Shown piece by piece: positions 9,395-21,800 of a stretch of 55,206 bases of DNA (its first letter is position 1; the number at the start of each line of letters is the position of its first letter). Source of the DNA: Rachicladosporium sp. CCFEE 5018 (lineage: Eukaryota; Ascomycota; Dothideomycetes; Cladosporiales; Cladosporiaceae); NCBI GenBank assembly GCA_002077045.2, contig KZ111140.1, positions 682,960-738,165 on the forward strand. Reading direction: 5' to 3'. The notes beneath the pieces are model-generated. The model was not told the origin of the DNA. It saw nothing but the letters and a program-made list of their open reading frames with translations, and did not search any database. The position numbers and the translations under genes are program-made.

Positions 9395-11007
9395 GGCGGG
9401 CGGAGGCGTTGGTCACAACTTCCGATTGTTCAATCGTGAGGATGCATATTGAAGCGTAACTCGATCGAGCGGCTTAGTCACGCTTCGAGACGCTTGGACC
9501 ATCGCGAATCTCAAAGCGGCGATTGCGACTCTCTGTGGGCAACAATAATGACAAGTCAGGTCGCCTACAAATGTGTGAGAACGCAACATCCACTCTCGAT
9601 CCTCCATTTCCAGTCTGGTGAAGCAAGATTATGGTGACTGGGTGATGCCAGAACTTGAGAAGCCGGGCGCAAAGCGGCTGTCGCTCTGTAGAAATACATG
9701 ACAGCTTCAACGGTCCCGTAAACCCATGATAGACCCCTCCTTCGCCCTTCAACGGTCTCCGCTCATGGACACTGCGCAATCTGGAGGCATTCGAACGTTG
9801 GAAGCAATCTCTTACTCTGGACGATCGCGTGGTCGTCCCACGTTGCGTGGGCTTGCACTGGCATGTGATCGGAGTCAATATACCCGGCTGGTTGCTATAC
9901 CCGGCTTGATCGCGAACTCGTGCTTACGCCGCACGCCATGTGATATTCAAGACACGCATGCGGAGCGGCGCAGCCATTGGCGTGGTTTCATGCAGCATGT
10001 AGCTGCTAGAGAATCGAAGTCAAGCCCTGAACTGCAATGTCGCAGAACATCGACATCCTAATCGGCCCTCCTCCTCAAAGATCTCACTCCCTGCGTCGGC
10101 CCCATCATCTTTACATGCACCCCACGAAAGAAGCTTGTGATGGAAACGGCGCCACGTACCAAAGTACCGACGTACCTCCACCCATTGCGCGGAATCCGAT
10201 CTAACTTTCTCGTCTCCGCGCATCATCTGCGGCAGAAGCTCGCGTGACGCAAGTGCAAGCTTCGACTCCGATGCAGCATGGCGCTTTGTCGGAAGACTTG
10301 CTTCTTCTCCTACGGACTTGGCGCAATGCATTGCTCATGTCGTCTCAAAGACGGCGCAGGTCAACGATGAACAGTGCTCGAAGTGATGCGCTCACAGCAC
10401 AGCCATCACCGCAATGCATCCGGAACCTATCATCTATTTGCGGCCGTCGCAGGATCGCAGACGCCTCCGTCGCTCAGCCCTGACTCGCACGGTCGTGGCC
10501 GAAAGCGGACAAGACTCCACCTTCACATGCTTCGGAACTGCGTGAGGAGACGCCGCCGCCCAGGCGAATGGCAAGTGTGATCACTGGATCCTCTCGCCTT
10601 GCTGTGTGTAGTCTTCTCATAGGCATTGCGTTGTTATTGTATTCTATAGTCCGGACATCCTTAGCTGTATCTGTCAATCTGGAGAATTGGATCACTTCTC
10701 GCAGTCAAAAGAGCGCAAACAGAGCAGTCACATGCCAGCTGGTCGGCAGTTCCGTCTCGACTCCAGCTCTAATTAATGGAACCCGGCTTTCACATGTTGC
10801 GCTGACTTCGCGAATGACGAGACGACCATTTCAAACGCGAAGAATTTGTGGTACCAGACCAATAGATTCGCGACCAGTCGCCAGTCGCCCAAGTACACAT
10901 TATCCTCGCCGTCCTCCTGTCCTCTGGCTTCCATTTCCGCTTACCACCTCACCAACCCCGCTGAGGGACATTACTATAAACCTGCTGGCAACTCTCGTAC
11001 CTTCAAG
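9395..11007. other. Long divergent intergenic region, TRS31 and PARG-like gene
   Basis: In these 1.6 kb, no open frame looks like protein and no RNA gene was seen. A CTATAAA sequence at 10974-10980 lies 28 bases upstream of the assigned PARG-like ATG (11008). If it is the true TATA box, the leader would be only a few bases or the start may be further in (next ATG at 11119). This is uncertain. Confidence 0.45.
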
Positions 11008-12636
11008 ATGCTCAACAATCCACCGCCGTTGGCTCCTCCACTTCTCAACGCTACGACACGCCGCGCGGAACGTGCCAGGAGAGCAATAGATACCATCAAA
11101 AGCGCCGTCCCGGAAATCATGCGATCGAGTCCACGTGTGCGGCATGGCGTCCACAAGGCACAAGTGCATTGCGATCCAGAGGCGCGGGATATTGTCGGAA
11201 GTGTTGGTGGAGACGTAGGAACACACGTTAAGATCCGACTGCAATGCCAGGACACGCTTTCCGTCGCTGCTAGATTGTCGGAACGCCCGTTTGCGATCAA
11301 GCGTACTGCTGCTTCGACGACCAAGTCGCAACAACACCCCAATGTCGCAGTCTTGAATATGGCATCCACTGTCAAGCGTGGTGGCGGGTTCCTTGACGGT
11401 GCTAACAGCCAGGAAGAGTTTCTTTGCGCGCGTACCACTTTGTGGGCCTCGCTGTGGGAAGAGCTCTATCCTCTGCCAGAGACAGGCGGGATCTGGTCGC
11501 CAGACATGATGGTATTCCGCGACTCAACACCGGAGGCTAATGACCTCGAGAAACGGGACCGGTACTTCGTCGATGTGATCTCCGCGGGCATGATTCGTTT
11601 CCCTGCACGTGGCCGGACTGACGAGCGCGAGGCGAACTGCAGTTGTGGCGTCAGCTACTGTGATCGCGACAAGGATATCGTGACGCGGAAGATGAAAGCC
11701 GTCCTACGCCTAGCGGAGAGCAAGGGTGTTGAGAAGCTGGTCCTCGGCGCATGGGGGTGTGGAGCTTACAACAACCCGGTGCACCAGGTTGCGAACATCT
11801 GGCGGAAGGTGATCGCCGGCTCGCCGAGACAGAGGCGGCCGAACACAGAGCGGTGGTCTGGCATCAGGGAGATCGTCTTTGCCATCCCAGATCGCAGCAT
11901 GCTGCACGAATTCGAGAAGGCTTTTGCCGGCGTTCTCTGCACCGAGCCTCAAGTCTCGCCAGCCCAAGATGCCACAGATGCCGGCGCCGAACGCACAGCC
12001 CAAGACGCCCACACCTCCGACCTCATCGCCAAGATCGCTCTAGTAGAGCTCGACCTCGAGCAAGGCCCCAACCCCCAGCGCCGACGTCGCTTACGCGCCC
12101 AACTAGCAGATCTCAACCGCGACTTGACCCGAGGACTAGCTAACAAAGCAGCCCAAAACGAAGATCTGACTCTCCAAGAAGACGAAGAGATCGAAGACTT
12201 CGTCGTCTCCGGCTTCCCCGGCTCAGACGGCGAAGACAACAGCTGCTTCAACTTCGATGAAAACGACATAGCGTCCGACAGCAGCGACGCAGAGCGCAGC
12301 GAGATCTACGAGTTCCGGCCTGGCGCTTTGCAATCCGCTCGCGCATCTGACCGCGGTGATGCTGCGTTCGACGATGACATAAGCTGTGCTTTCGACATTA
12401 TCCCTCGCGCGAGTCCGAAGTTCGACGCGCAGAGTGGGTGGTTTGCGGGGAGTATGGACGAGCTGACGAAGATGTTGAAGTTGGGGCATGTGGCTAGGGG
12501 GAGTGGGTCGGAGCCGGGGAGTCCGAGTGTGAGAGGTGAGGGGCCGCCGCCGCTGGAGATCGATGAAGGGGTCGTTGATGCGTATCTTTCGAGGTATGGG
12601 GGGACTGATGGGGAGGTTGAAGAGGGGGTGAGGTAG
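11008..12636 (+). CDS. Microbial-type poly(ADP-ribose) glycohydrolase (TIGR02452/DUF2263), with long acidic tail
   Basis: Single exon, 542 residues. The catalytic signature of bacterial-type PARGs is present: G125-G-G, a spacer of seven residues, then Q135-E-E, in which the second Glu (E137) is the expected catalytic acid. A LNMAS-type strand precedes it. A macro-domain ADP-ribose contact loop (LGAWGCGAYNN) starts near residue 246. These enzymes cut ribose-ribose bonds in poly(ADP-ribose), opposing PARP signalling in DNA repair. The catalytic module ends near residue 310. The remaining 230 residues are an Asp/Glu/Ser-rich, probably disordered tail (EEIEDFVVSGFPGSDGEDN) that I do not recognise. 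The frame extends upstream without an ATG, so 11008 is the first ATG. RAD5 is the convergent neighbour. Confidence 0.85.
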   Translation: MLNNPPPLAPPLLNATTRRAERARRAIDTIKSAVPEIMRSSPRVRHGVHKAQVHCDPEARDIVGSVGGDVGTHVKIRLQCQDTLSVAARLSERPFAIKRTAASTTKSQQHPNVAVLNMASTVKRGGGFLDGANSQEEFLCARTTLWASLWEELYPLPETGGIWSPDMMVFRDSTPEANDLEKRDRYFVDVISAGMIRFPARGRTDEREANCSCGVSYCDRDKDIVTRKMKAVLRLAESKGVEKLVLGAWGCGAYNNPVHQVANIWRKVIAGSPRQRRPNTERWSGIREIVFAIPDRSMLHEFEKAFAGVLCTEPQVSPAQDATDAGAERTAQDAHTSDLIAKIALVELDLEQGPNPQRRRRLRAQLADLNRDLTRGLANKAAQNEDLTLQEDEEIEDFVVSGFPGSDGEDNSCFNFDENDIASDSSDAERSEIYEFRPGALQSARASDRGDAAFDDDISCAFDIIPRASPKFDAQSGWFAGSMDELTKMLKLGHVARGSGSEPGSPSVRGEGPPPLEIDEGVVDAYLSRYGGTDGEVEEGVR

Positions 12637-13323
12637 TTTGAGGTTTGGGCGGGGTTGTCTATTAGCGGGTTTTGCATTGGGGGGAATATATGAAAGGGAT
12701 GAAGGGTATAGCATTGCGTTGCTTCTAAGTACATTTTCCACAGCATTCGGTGTGCTCTCACCGTTGATCAAATTGTTCCATGACCGACCGCTTGCTGGCC
12801 GAAGTTGGCGGACGGCTTCCGGCGTCCTGCTGAAGCAGCCACTTGCCCAGACTTCTGTTAAGGATACATGATACAGATCGCTTGCCACAGGGCGTTGCAC
12901 GGGATATGCTTTCGCACACAATTTGAAACGAACGATATTGTTGTCGATTACATGTAGGCAGCACTGTAAAGGTTGAGAGCAGACGAGACGCTGGTGAACG
13001 AACCCCTGCCTAGCGAGTCACTACGCCCAATACGGCAACACCACTCACGTGACATCTTCACGATAGCAGCGTGACGGTGCAATCTGAATGTTTTCTTCCA
13101 TGATGTTCGTGCACAGGTGATTTGGTTGAGCATCGCGGTATGTCGCATTAGCTGAACTTCCCCACCAGTCATCACTTCCGCACCAAGGCTCTTGTACTTA
13201 CATACTTTCGACATGTCCCCGAGTCTATCCATATCCCCATGATATGCAAATGCTGGCAAACGTTGATGCCTGCTGCTATGCCCAGCCTGCGCCTGATGCA
13301 TTGATCGATGCTACCCTCCTGAT
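12637..13323. other. Intergenic between convergent PARG-like gene and RAD5
   Basis: A 687-base 3'-3' gap. It includes a palindromic TCACGTGACA E-box-like site at about 13046-13055, probably without a promoter role given the gene orientation. There is no protein-like frame. Confidence 0.5.
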
Positions 13324-16300
13324 CTAGCTGAGCAGCTCCCTAATATCCTCGATCCTCTGCAACTTCTTCTCGTCCTCGCTCATCATGCCCAGCGAGCTCG
13401 CACTGCATATCACAAAGTCAGTCACACTTTCAGGTACAAGGCATATCACGGCAACACTCACATGAACTTCTTCCTATCCTGCACCCGCAACATCTTCTCC
13501 TCAATACTCCCCTCAACCACAAACCTCACGACCTTCACCTCCTCAGTCTGCCCCATCCGGTGCACGCGATCGATGGCCTGCGCTTCGACAGCAAAGCTCC
13601 ACCACGGGTCCATCATGTACACCCGTTCCGCGCACGTTAGGTTCAAGCCCACGCCGCCTGCTCGCAGACTTAGCAACAGTACGCAGCTTTTCGGGCGGGT
13701 CGTGAAGTCCGTCAGGACGCGAGCTCGTTCTTTCTGCGACAGCGAGCCGTCGAAACGGAGCGAGGGGATGCGGGCGGCTGTTAGGGCCGGCGCGAGGAGG
13801 TCGAGGAAGGAGGTGAATTGGGAGAAGATTACAGACTTTGCTTGAGGGTGGGTACGGCGGAGAGTTTTGAGGTGGGTAAGCAGAGTCTTGATCTTAGCGC
13901 TGGAGAGGGTGTTGGCGCGGCGGAGGGAGATGCGCGGGACCGGTGTTACGGCGGGCTTGATAACAGCGGCGGGCTGAGTGGATGTGTAGAGGTCTTCCTC
14001 TTCGTTCTCGTCGAGCGTCGCGAAGGCATTGGTTAGAGTCTGCGCGGGCTTCTCGGCAGGTGTGCTTGAGCCCGAGTCGAAGTCATCGGCATCGTGGCGC
14101 ACGACTTCGAAGACGTCTTTGGCGTTGATGGGTTCGCGGCAGTTGAAGCAGCGGGGGAGCTCGTTCTTGTCTTTCTGGTGCTCGATGTAGTCTAGTAGGC
14201 ACTTCTTGCAGGCCGAATGCCAGCAGCCTGTCACTGCTTGCTCTTCCATGGGTTCCTCGCTGCAGATCGGGCATTCCATATCTTGGTCTTCCTGTATTTG
14301 CTTGAGGACATGCGTGCCGAACTTGCTTGCATCTTGATCGCCTTCATCTGCCTGGAAGCGTTCGAGCAGTGCGGTCAAGTCCATGTCGTCTGCAAGACCA
14401 TTGGCAATGTCGGCATCAGCCGCAGCATCTTCCTCCTCCTCCACAATGTTCTTATTGCGTGTCAGAATAGGGTGACAGCACGTTTGCCGAAGGCGCAGGA
14501 TCTGTGCGAAGATCGTCGTGTAACTCTTCATGAGCGTTCCTGCCTCGACATTCGAGTTGAAAGTACGCTTTGCACGTGCGAAGATAAGATCGTACACTTC
14601 CCTTTCATTATCGCTGAGCTTGACACGCTCGATATCGATCATGCGCGGGGGCAATGGGACCAATGCCTGACCATCGGGCGTCTTCATGTCTTTCGTCCGG
14701 CGCAACACGAGTGGCTCGAGTACCGTCTGCACGACATCGAGTGCTCGCACAAAGTCTCCCTTTTCGAAGGGTAGGGTGACGAATGTCTTCCAGAAGCTGA
14801 AGTTACTCCATGGCTCGACGCGCAGGAAGCGGACTAAGCTGAAGAGATCCTCAAGCCTGTTCACGATGGGTGTACCCGTCAGCGTCCAGCGATGTGTCGC
14901 AGCCAGTTCGTAGCACGCCTTAGCAGTCTTCGAAGATCTGTTCTTGATCATGTGCGCTTCATCGAGGATGATGCGCCAATAGTTCACACTGAACAGCCCG
15001 CCATGCGATCCGCGATTGCCGCCATTCGCAGCGACCGAGTTAAACTCGCTTAAGATAGTGCCATAGGATGTGATGATCACATTTGGCGCACTGGCAGCAT
15101 TGGCTGCGCAACAGAGCGTCTGCAGATTGACGTTCTTCTCTGTGCCGTAGTACATGAGTGTCTTCAATGTGCCATCTTCGGATGCCTTCTCTGCCTCACT
15201 CTGCCACTGTGCAAGCAATGACATCGGTGCGACTACAAGTGTGGTAGCCGGCGCCGAGACGACTTCCGTACTTGACTTCTGCAGCCTCGGCAGCGTGGCC
15301 ATAGTCTCGCTTTTGGCTGAGCGCAACGCAGCCCGCTGCTCAGGTGACGTGTGAGAGTGAATCAAGGCAAGCATCTCTATTGTCTTGCCCAATCCCATCT
15401 CGTCCGCTAGAATTCCGCCAAGGCAGGTCTGCTCTTGCACTGGGAACTCGAGACTCATCTCACCGCTGTAGGGATTGACGTAGAACGATGACTGATCAGT
15501 CACGGCGGGCAACTCCTGGTCATCGGCATCTTTCGTTGGCCATGCATACTCTTCCCAGAGTGGGTGCATTGATAGCTCCTTGTGATCCTGCTTCTCGGCT
15601 GTCTCCTTGGCAAGCATCCAGTGCAGCGCTTGCTTCTGGTACTTCCGCAGATCCATCCGAAACGTTGACGCCGGCTGAGCGGTGGGAGTATTGAAGTCGA
15701 AAGACTGGGCCTTCTTGTAGAGCGTATCCAGCTGATCTTGCTCAAGCTCTTCGCCTTCCTCCTTTTCTTCTGTCGGAGACGACTCGCCATTCTCTGGCGT
15801 TCCTGGCTTGCTCTTCTTCGCATCTTGCTGCTCGTACTGCTCTGCTACCTCAGCAGCCTTCAGGATGCCTTCACGCTTGTGCTTTGCGGTCGTCTCATTG
15901 ACCTTCGAAGGCTGCAAGTTGATCTCGGAGAACAGCTTCACAAGACCCACTTGGCGTATCCGCAAGTCACGCTCATCCGTTGACTCCTTGGCTTCGAAGA
16001 TGCTCGTCTCTCGATTACTTTCCAGTGGCTTGATGAAGTTGGTGCTTTCAAACGCACTTTTCAACAGATAACATTTCAACTGCAGGAAGATCGTCTCGTT
16101 TGTCCGTATGCGCTCAGGAGCGTAGACGCAATGTCCCTCGAAAGTGCATAGCTTCTGATCTACAAGCGTGCTTACCCACGCTGCGCTTTCCTTCTCAAGT
16201 CTGCCAATCTCACTGCCACGCATATTTGTGAATCGTACGATGAGATCCTGCGTCTTGCGTATCACTTGTCTCGTCTTGCCACCTCGACCAGGCTTCTGCA

Positions 16301-16892
16301 CTGCTTGCTGTTTAACTCGCTCGATCCGAACCTCATCGCCTGGCTTCAGCAAGCCAGTGCCGCTCGTAGTTGTCCAGCCAGCAACGCCCAGAGCTCCAAT
16401 ATAGCGCTTGACAGGAGTCTTGTCAAACAGTGCCGGCTTCGTACCCTGTATCGTGATCGGCGCCCTTGCAGCGGTTCCCGTACTTGCAGACTTCCTGCGC
16501 GGCTGCCCGAACCCCTGCTCGAAGGTCGAATCAACGCTGGAGTCGCTAGCTGATGCTTGCTCATCTAAATTCCGGTCGAAGGTGCCATCAAACCAGGCAT
16601 TCACGGCCGCCTCCATGTTAGATCCATATCGATGTTGCAGCACTCTGCCCGTGTGCATCGAGATGGGTGTCCCGACGAACGCTGCAAAGGCCTTGCGGTC
16701 AAACTTTCCCGGCTTCTTGACATTGCTAGCCTGTCGCTCCAAAGCTGGTATAGTTGGCTGAGCTCTACTCTCGTGGACTGAGCTCGTCTCCGCAGGAAAG
16801 GTTGGAGGCACTTCATGTTCCTGCTCCGGCTCGTCATCCACGAAGAACCTCCTCTTCTTGTGCGGACGCTGGTCCAGTGTGATATCCGCCAT
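13324..16892 (-). CDS. RAD5: DNA repair helicase/ubiquitin ligase Rad5 (HIRAN-SNF2-RING)
   Basis: Exon 1 is 16892-13462 and exon 2 is 13402-13324, with a 59-nt intron (GTGAGT...CAG), giving 1,169 residues. The intron is needed: without it the protein ends at the donor. With it the C-terminus reads IASSLGMMSEDEKKLQRIED, as in fungal Rad5. Domains in order: HIRAN (about 160-280), SNF2 ATPase with Walker A ADEMGLGKT (496-504) and DEAH (644-647), a C3HC4 RING (C874, C877, C890, H892, C895, C898, C915, C918) and helicase C with QAIDRVHRMGQ (1105-1115). Rad5 polyubiquitylates PCNA with Ubc13-Mms2 and remodels stalled forks for error-free damage tolerance. All key residues are intact. The N-terminus has a basic KKRRFF patch, a possible nuclear signal. 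Confidence 0.95.
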
Positions 16893-17181
16893 GAGGAGTG
16901 GCCAGAAACGTTATCTGATATTCATGAGCGACGGGAGATCTTTTGGAGCAGACGCGTTGATGTCAGAACGCGTCGTAAATTGAACTCCGAGGTGGCGTCA
17001 TGGGAAAGAGGCGAACATTTCGTGCATCATGGCATTGACATGCTCGACCATATCCTATGATACCGACGTGTTCTCCATCGCTCAGACCCCTCTAACTATC
17101 TGTATGTATCTAAGCCTGGACATGGCTGGACATGTAGAAGCGACTCAGCCAGCAAGCACATAGACCTTAAAGTCCATCGAC

Positions 17182-18345
17182 ATGAACTCCTGGCCGACGA
17201 GATCACTCAAGGAGATTCGCAATGCAGCCAAATTCGTCTCAGAGTGCCGACGAAGAGGCTTCTCGTCAGGCCGTGTGACTGCGGCGCCCTTAGCCGCGCC
17301 CACTCTCGAGGCAGACTCGGCGAGAGGGTATTGCCTCGATCTTGTGCGGAAGTACGACACGCCATCGTCCCTATTGTTGCCATACATCCCACGACATGCT
17401 CGAGATGCATACATCGCCCTTCGAGCGTTCAACATCAATGTGGCTCGCACTGCGGACACAACCAGTACGCCTACCATTGGATCCATGCGCCTGCAGTTTG
17501 AGCGAGAAGCTGTGACGAAAGCTCTATCTGGAACGCCACCCAAGCAGCCTATTGCTCTTCTCCTGGCCAAAGCAGCCGAAGACATTTCGTTGCGAAGCGA
17601 TGGCAGGACTAAATGGAGCAAGTCATGGTTTCTCCGGCTGATCGACACTCGAGAGAAGAATCTCTCGAACCCGCCTTACCCAAGTCTTACGCATTTGGAG
17701 ACTTACGCCGAGAACACATACAGCACGCTGCTTTACCTCACCTTGCAGGCGCTTCCAATGGGCTCTCTCACAGCGGATCACATCGCCTCGCACATCGGCA
17801 AAGCAACCGGCATCGCAGCCGTGCTCCGTGGCCTACCTTTGATCGCCTTCCCTGGACCTCCCAACAAGCACTCCAACCAGCCATCGCAGCCTGGTAGCGA
17901 TATCGGCGCCACACGTCAAGGCGCCGTACTCTTGCCACTGGACATCATGGCCGAGCACTCAGTCCGCGAAGAAGACGTCCTGCGGAACGGTGCCTCAGCC
18001 CAAGGTCTTCGCGATGCGGTCTTCACAGTCGCCACACGCGCCAACGACCACCTCATCACCGCCAGGCAGATGCTAGCCAGTATTAGCGCTGGCGAGGAAG
18101 CCGGACATGATTTCGAGCACCAGAACGAAGAGGAGCACATCTATCTGCCTACAAGCGCGGCGAAGGAGACGCCGAAGCAGGAAGTCGATCGAGCTTTTGG
18201 AGTCTTCATGCCGGCACTCGCGACGCACATGTGGCTTGATAAGTTGGAGAAGGGAGATTTCGATGTCTTCAATGAGGGGTTGAGGAAGACGGACTGGAAG
18301 TTACCGTGGAAGGCTGCTTGGGCTTATCAAAGAAAGAACCTGTAG
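17182..18345 (+). CDS. NDUFAF6: Mitochondrial complex I assembly factor NDUFAF6-like (squalene/phytoene synthase fold)
   Basis: Single exon, 387 residues. It starts with a basic, Ser-rich presequence. The synthase-like fold starts at YCLDLVRKYDTPSSLLLPY and continues with ARDAYIALRAFNINVARTAD. In this subfamily the DxxxD catalytic motifs of true squalene/phytoene synthases are degenerate. I see IDTREKNLS where the first Asp-rich helix would be, which supports an assembly factor rather than an enzyme. NDUFAF6 is needed early in assembly of the ND1 module of complex I. The gene diverges from RAD5 over a 289-base shared upstream region. The C-terminus (DVFNEGLRKTDWKLPWKAAW) matches the usual end of the family. 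Confidence 0.88.
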   Translation: MNSWPTRSLKEIRNAAKFVSECRRRGFSSGRVTAAPLAAPTLEADSARGYCLDLVRKYDTPSSLLLPYIPRHARDAYIALRAFNINVARTADTTSTPTIGSMRLQFEREAVTKALSGTPPKQPIALLLAKAAEDISLRSDGRTKWSKSWFLRLIDTREKNLSNPPYPSLTHLETYAENTYSTLLYLTLQALPMGSLTADHIASHIGKATGIAAVLRGLPLIAFPGPPNKHSNQPSQPGSDIGATRQGAVLLPLDIMAEHSVREEDVLRNGASAQGLRDAVFTVATRANDHLITARQMLASISAGEEAGHDFEHQNEEEHIYLPTSAAKETPKQEVDRAFGVFMPALATHMWLDKLEKGDFDVFNEGLRKTDWKLPWKAAWAYQRKNL

Positions 18346-18881
18346 ATCTGTAAGTTATTGTATGTTTGCTGGCTACTGACTGTCAGCTCCACAATATTTC
18401 GAAGTCGACGTCCTACCTTGGAGAGTCATTCTCCGCCACAAGATGTCTAGGGCTGAATTATTGAAATCTCTCCAGCGCCTTGCGCGTGGAGAAGGGAGTC
18501 TTGATGCAGAAGAGAGAGACATGAGCACATAAGAGCAGCAAAGGTACCACCAAAGTACAGTGTGCAAATGACCGCGACACGAAAGACCTGTCGTTTGAAT
18601 TGATTTCTAGCCTTGGCGGTTGAGCTGCAATAATTGCTGACCACCACCTGGCTTGCTGCTGGACCACCACTACTTACAGCCTTTCCGCGGTCATCCAACG
18701 ACCGATGCGCCCACCTATCGCCAATGCGTCACTTCCCATACGCCGACGGTAAATTTTTGACAGCTCAGCAACCCAGTAGTAAGGTAAGTTGGCGATCTTG
18801 TCTCATTTTCGTTGCGCGCACTCCAAGATTCTCTTGTCTTTCCGCCTCGCACATCGTGTTCTCTGCTATATCTCGCACAGT
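18346..18881. promoter_or_regulatory. Upstream region with probable 5' UTR intron for the repeat/coiled-coil gene
   Basis: This 536-base gap contains a consensus donor GTAAGT at 18784-18789 and an acceptor ...CTCGCACAG ending at 18880, one base before the ATG at 18882. The predicted intron is 97 nt. Splicing would remove all sequence between an upstream leader and one base before the start codon. Joining to an upstream in-frame coding exon does not work in the frames I tried. A UTR intron is therefore the simplest reading. Confidence 0.5.
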
Positions 18882-21800
18882 ATGAATCTCGACGGGCCTG
18901 GTATCGAAGCCGACAATGTTGAAGATATAAGCTATCAGTTGGCGGTACTCAGAAATCGAAAACGTGAAAACGCGAGGACTCCCGCTGAGACTCTCATCGA
19001 TCACGCAGAGCTTAGGAAGATTCTGAACAGGATATTTAGGACTGTGCTGTCGCCCAAGAGCTCTGGTGCGGACGCCGCAAGCGAGGAGATGGAGAAGCAG
19101 GAGGCGAGGGAGTCGCATCGCCGCGATGCTGCTTACTCGTCGATCATTGGCCGACACCCGATTATGCCTGCAGCTGCTGTTGAATCAGGTGCGAAGCGTG
19201 TGTATACCGCTCATGCAAAACAGGCAGAAGACTCCCCGATTACGTCGGCCGGAGAGGACGGTGAGGCAGTCCTTGCGACTCCTGCCGATATTGTCACAGA
19301 GCATGAAAACGATCTGAGCCCAGGACAGGAGCCGGAGCGTTGGAATGCCGACGTGGAGCTGTTACGCGCAAGGCTTGCCGATCGCACAGCGAAGTACAAG
19401 GTCAAACATGGACTCGAGCAAGACGGTATATCTCTCGAACAGGAGCGCGCCTCGATCTTGGCGCAGCTGTATGAATCGCAGTTGCACCGCAATGATGCCT
19501 CTCCAGCTACAGCTGAGGCAGCTAGCATGCCTACTTCTACGGTTGACGCGAATCTCTATATTTTTGACAAAGACCCCGTGACCGGCGGGCATCGGTTTGT
19601 CGATACGCAGCGCATTGTGATAGGCTATGAACAAGAGCCTCAGCAAGAAGCTGGAGAGACTTCCGTAGAAGCTGCACCGCAGAATAGCGCAAATGCGGCG
19701 GCCTTGTCGCAAGTCAGTGGTGCTGAAGACGATAATGACTATGTAGCAGAAGCCGCTGGAGAGGCAGAGGTTCTTGCGATGGAAGAGACTCCGAACAAGC
19801 CGAACAAGCGATACCCTGTGGTCATGAGCGAGAAGACCGCGTCAATCTTATCACAAGTCAGACTGATCGAAGAGGAGGGCAAGCGCCTCAGCGAAGCTAC
19901 CTCATCTGCAGCGGAAGCAGCCGGTCTACCTGTGCCTCCTGCTGCTCGACATGTCTACAGGTTCGAAAAGGACGCCAACGTGATCGGCGGACAACGTGTA
20001 GTGGCATGGCGTGACGGGCAGCGTATCGAATTGCAGCTTACGCCCAGTACCATACAAGCTGCTGTAGCAGCGACTCTGCGGAATAAGACTCTCCAGACGT
20101 CGTGGGCACTGGAGGCTACTCAGCATAGCGATGCGATGAAGGCTATAACTGCTCGCGTAAGTGCTGCATTCAACCGTATGCCAATGCCTCCAGGCAACTG
20201 CTCCTTGATGCGCCTCGGACTCACGTCCGAAGATTCCGCCCCGATCTGCGCGCAGATGAAGTGGATTGAGAAGGAGCAGCATCGCCGTGACGGGCTCTCC
20301 GTCTATAACGCCGAGGCGGCTGGCTTGTGTATCCCTGACTTCCTCCAGATCACATATTCATATGGCGGTAATCAAACGAACAGTAGCCACCATGTCGTGG
20401 GCTGGCGTCACGACGACCGCATCGGAACCCAAGCTGAGCTGATTGCCCAACCCGCCATGCTACCAGCCGCTCAGAATGTCACGACCAACGCGACAGCCTT
20501 GCTTTCAGCCAACGAGGCCATGGGTCTGCTCGCTTACGCTGGGCTCGTTACTGGGCTGACACTGCTCACATTCGTAGCCTTCGGCGTGTTGAATGGTTTG
20601 CTCAACGATTTGATCAATCGTAGAGCGAAGGCGAAGGAGGGTAAGCGCCTCGTTGCGGAGAAGGAGAAAGTCCAGAGCTTGTTGCGAGCCAACAAGGGTC
20701 ACATCGCTACGGAGAAGGCCAAGTTCCTGCTCCAGGCTACCGGCTGCGCGACTCCTGAGATGAAAGCCAAGGAGCAGCTTGCTGCTCCCATTGCTCCAGC
20801 TCCAGAGGTGAGCGACAGGGAGAGCATGGTCATGCTCGTTAACGAGCTGATCGGTTTCGACTACGTGCGTGCCACACGCCTGCTTGCCCGCGATCTAATG
20901 GCCCGCCGGAACTTTCAGCGTATGGGCGCTAGCTTCTGCGGTCTTGTGTGCATCGGATCCGGCCATATGACCGTGCGATATGCGAAGTCTGGCAATACGA
21001 CTGCTGACGCAATAAGCGTGTTCTGGAGACTGAAGGACTTTGTGTGCCACCCGCTCTTCATCATCGTCTCAGCGGCGCTAGGCTTGTGCTTCGCGGGTGC
21101 CGATCTAGTGGCATGGCTGGACGACAGGGAGAAGAGCAGGCCGGCGACAACGGAGGAGGCGAAGACAGTGCTGGCTGCCTTGGCTATTGCTGAAGCGAAG
21201 CCCGACGATCCAGATTACTACACCGACTATAACGAGTCATGCTGCGAGTCCGATGACGAATCCGTGGATGAGGAGGACGTTGACGACGGCGAAAACACCC
21301 CTCGTAACGACTCGAACGCCACCCTCGTCGATGAGCGAGCCTACAACGCCGACGATGAGAAGTCCACTACGTTGCCACCACCCTGCGGCCACCATCATCT
21401 GATCGATTTCCTGTCAACGGAGAACGATCAGCAGCGGTCCATCAACACGCGGTACAATGCTCAGCTCAACAACGTCACCCGTCTACACAATGAGCAAGTT
21501 AACGTCATCAGCGAAGCCAAGCTGCTACTGGATGACTTCGCCAAGCGTCACGAACTCTGCCAGAAAGAGGTTTCTAGCGCCAAGGACGACCTGCAGAACG
21601 CGCGGAATGAAGTTGAGCGACTCAAGGCCGGCCTTGAGGGCCAGGTGCGCGTTCAAAGGAGCTTGATTCTCCAGCGCGAGTGGGCGAATGATGCACTCGC
21701 AGGGGCTAAGAAAGAGAACTTCCACCTGACGGAGAACTCCAAGGCTCAGATTGCCTCTTGGAAACTCCAAGCCCGAACGTTCCACGACAAGGCCCTCAAA

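Noticed and set aside
9413..10695. Several 60-130-codon frames on both strands between TRS31 and the PARG-like gene
   Set aside because: They overlap each other on opposite strands and show no domain, signal peptide or codon pattern like the real genes.
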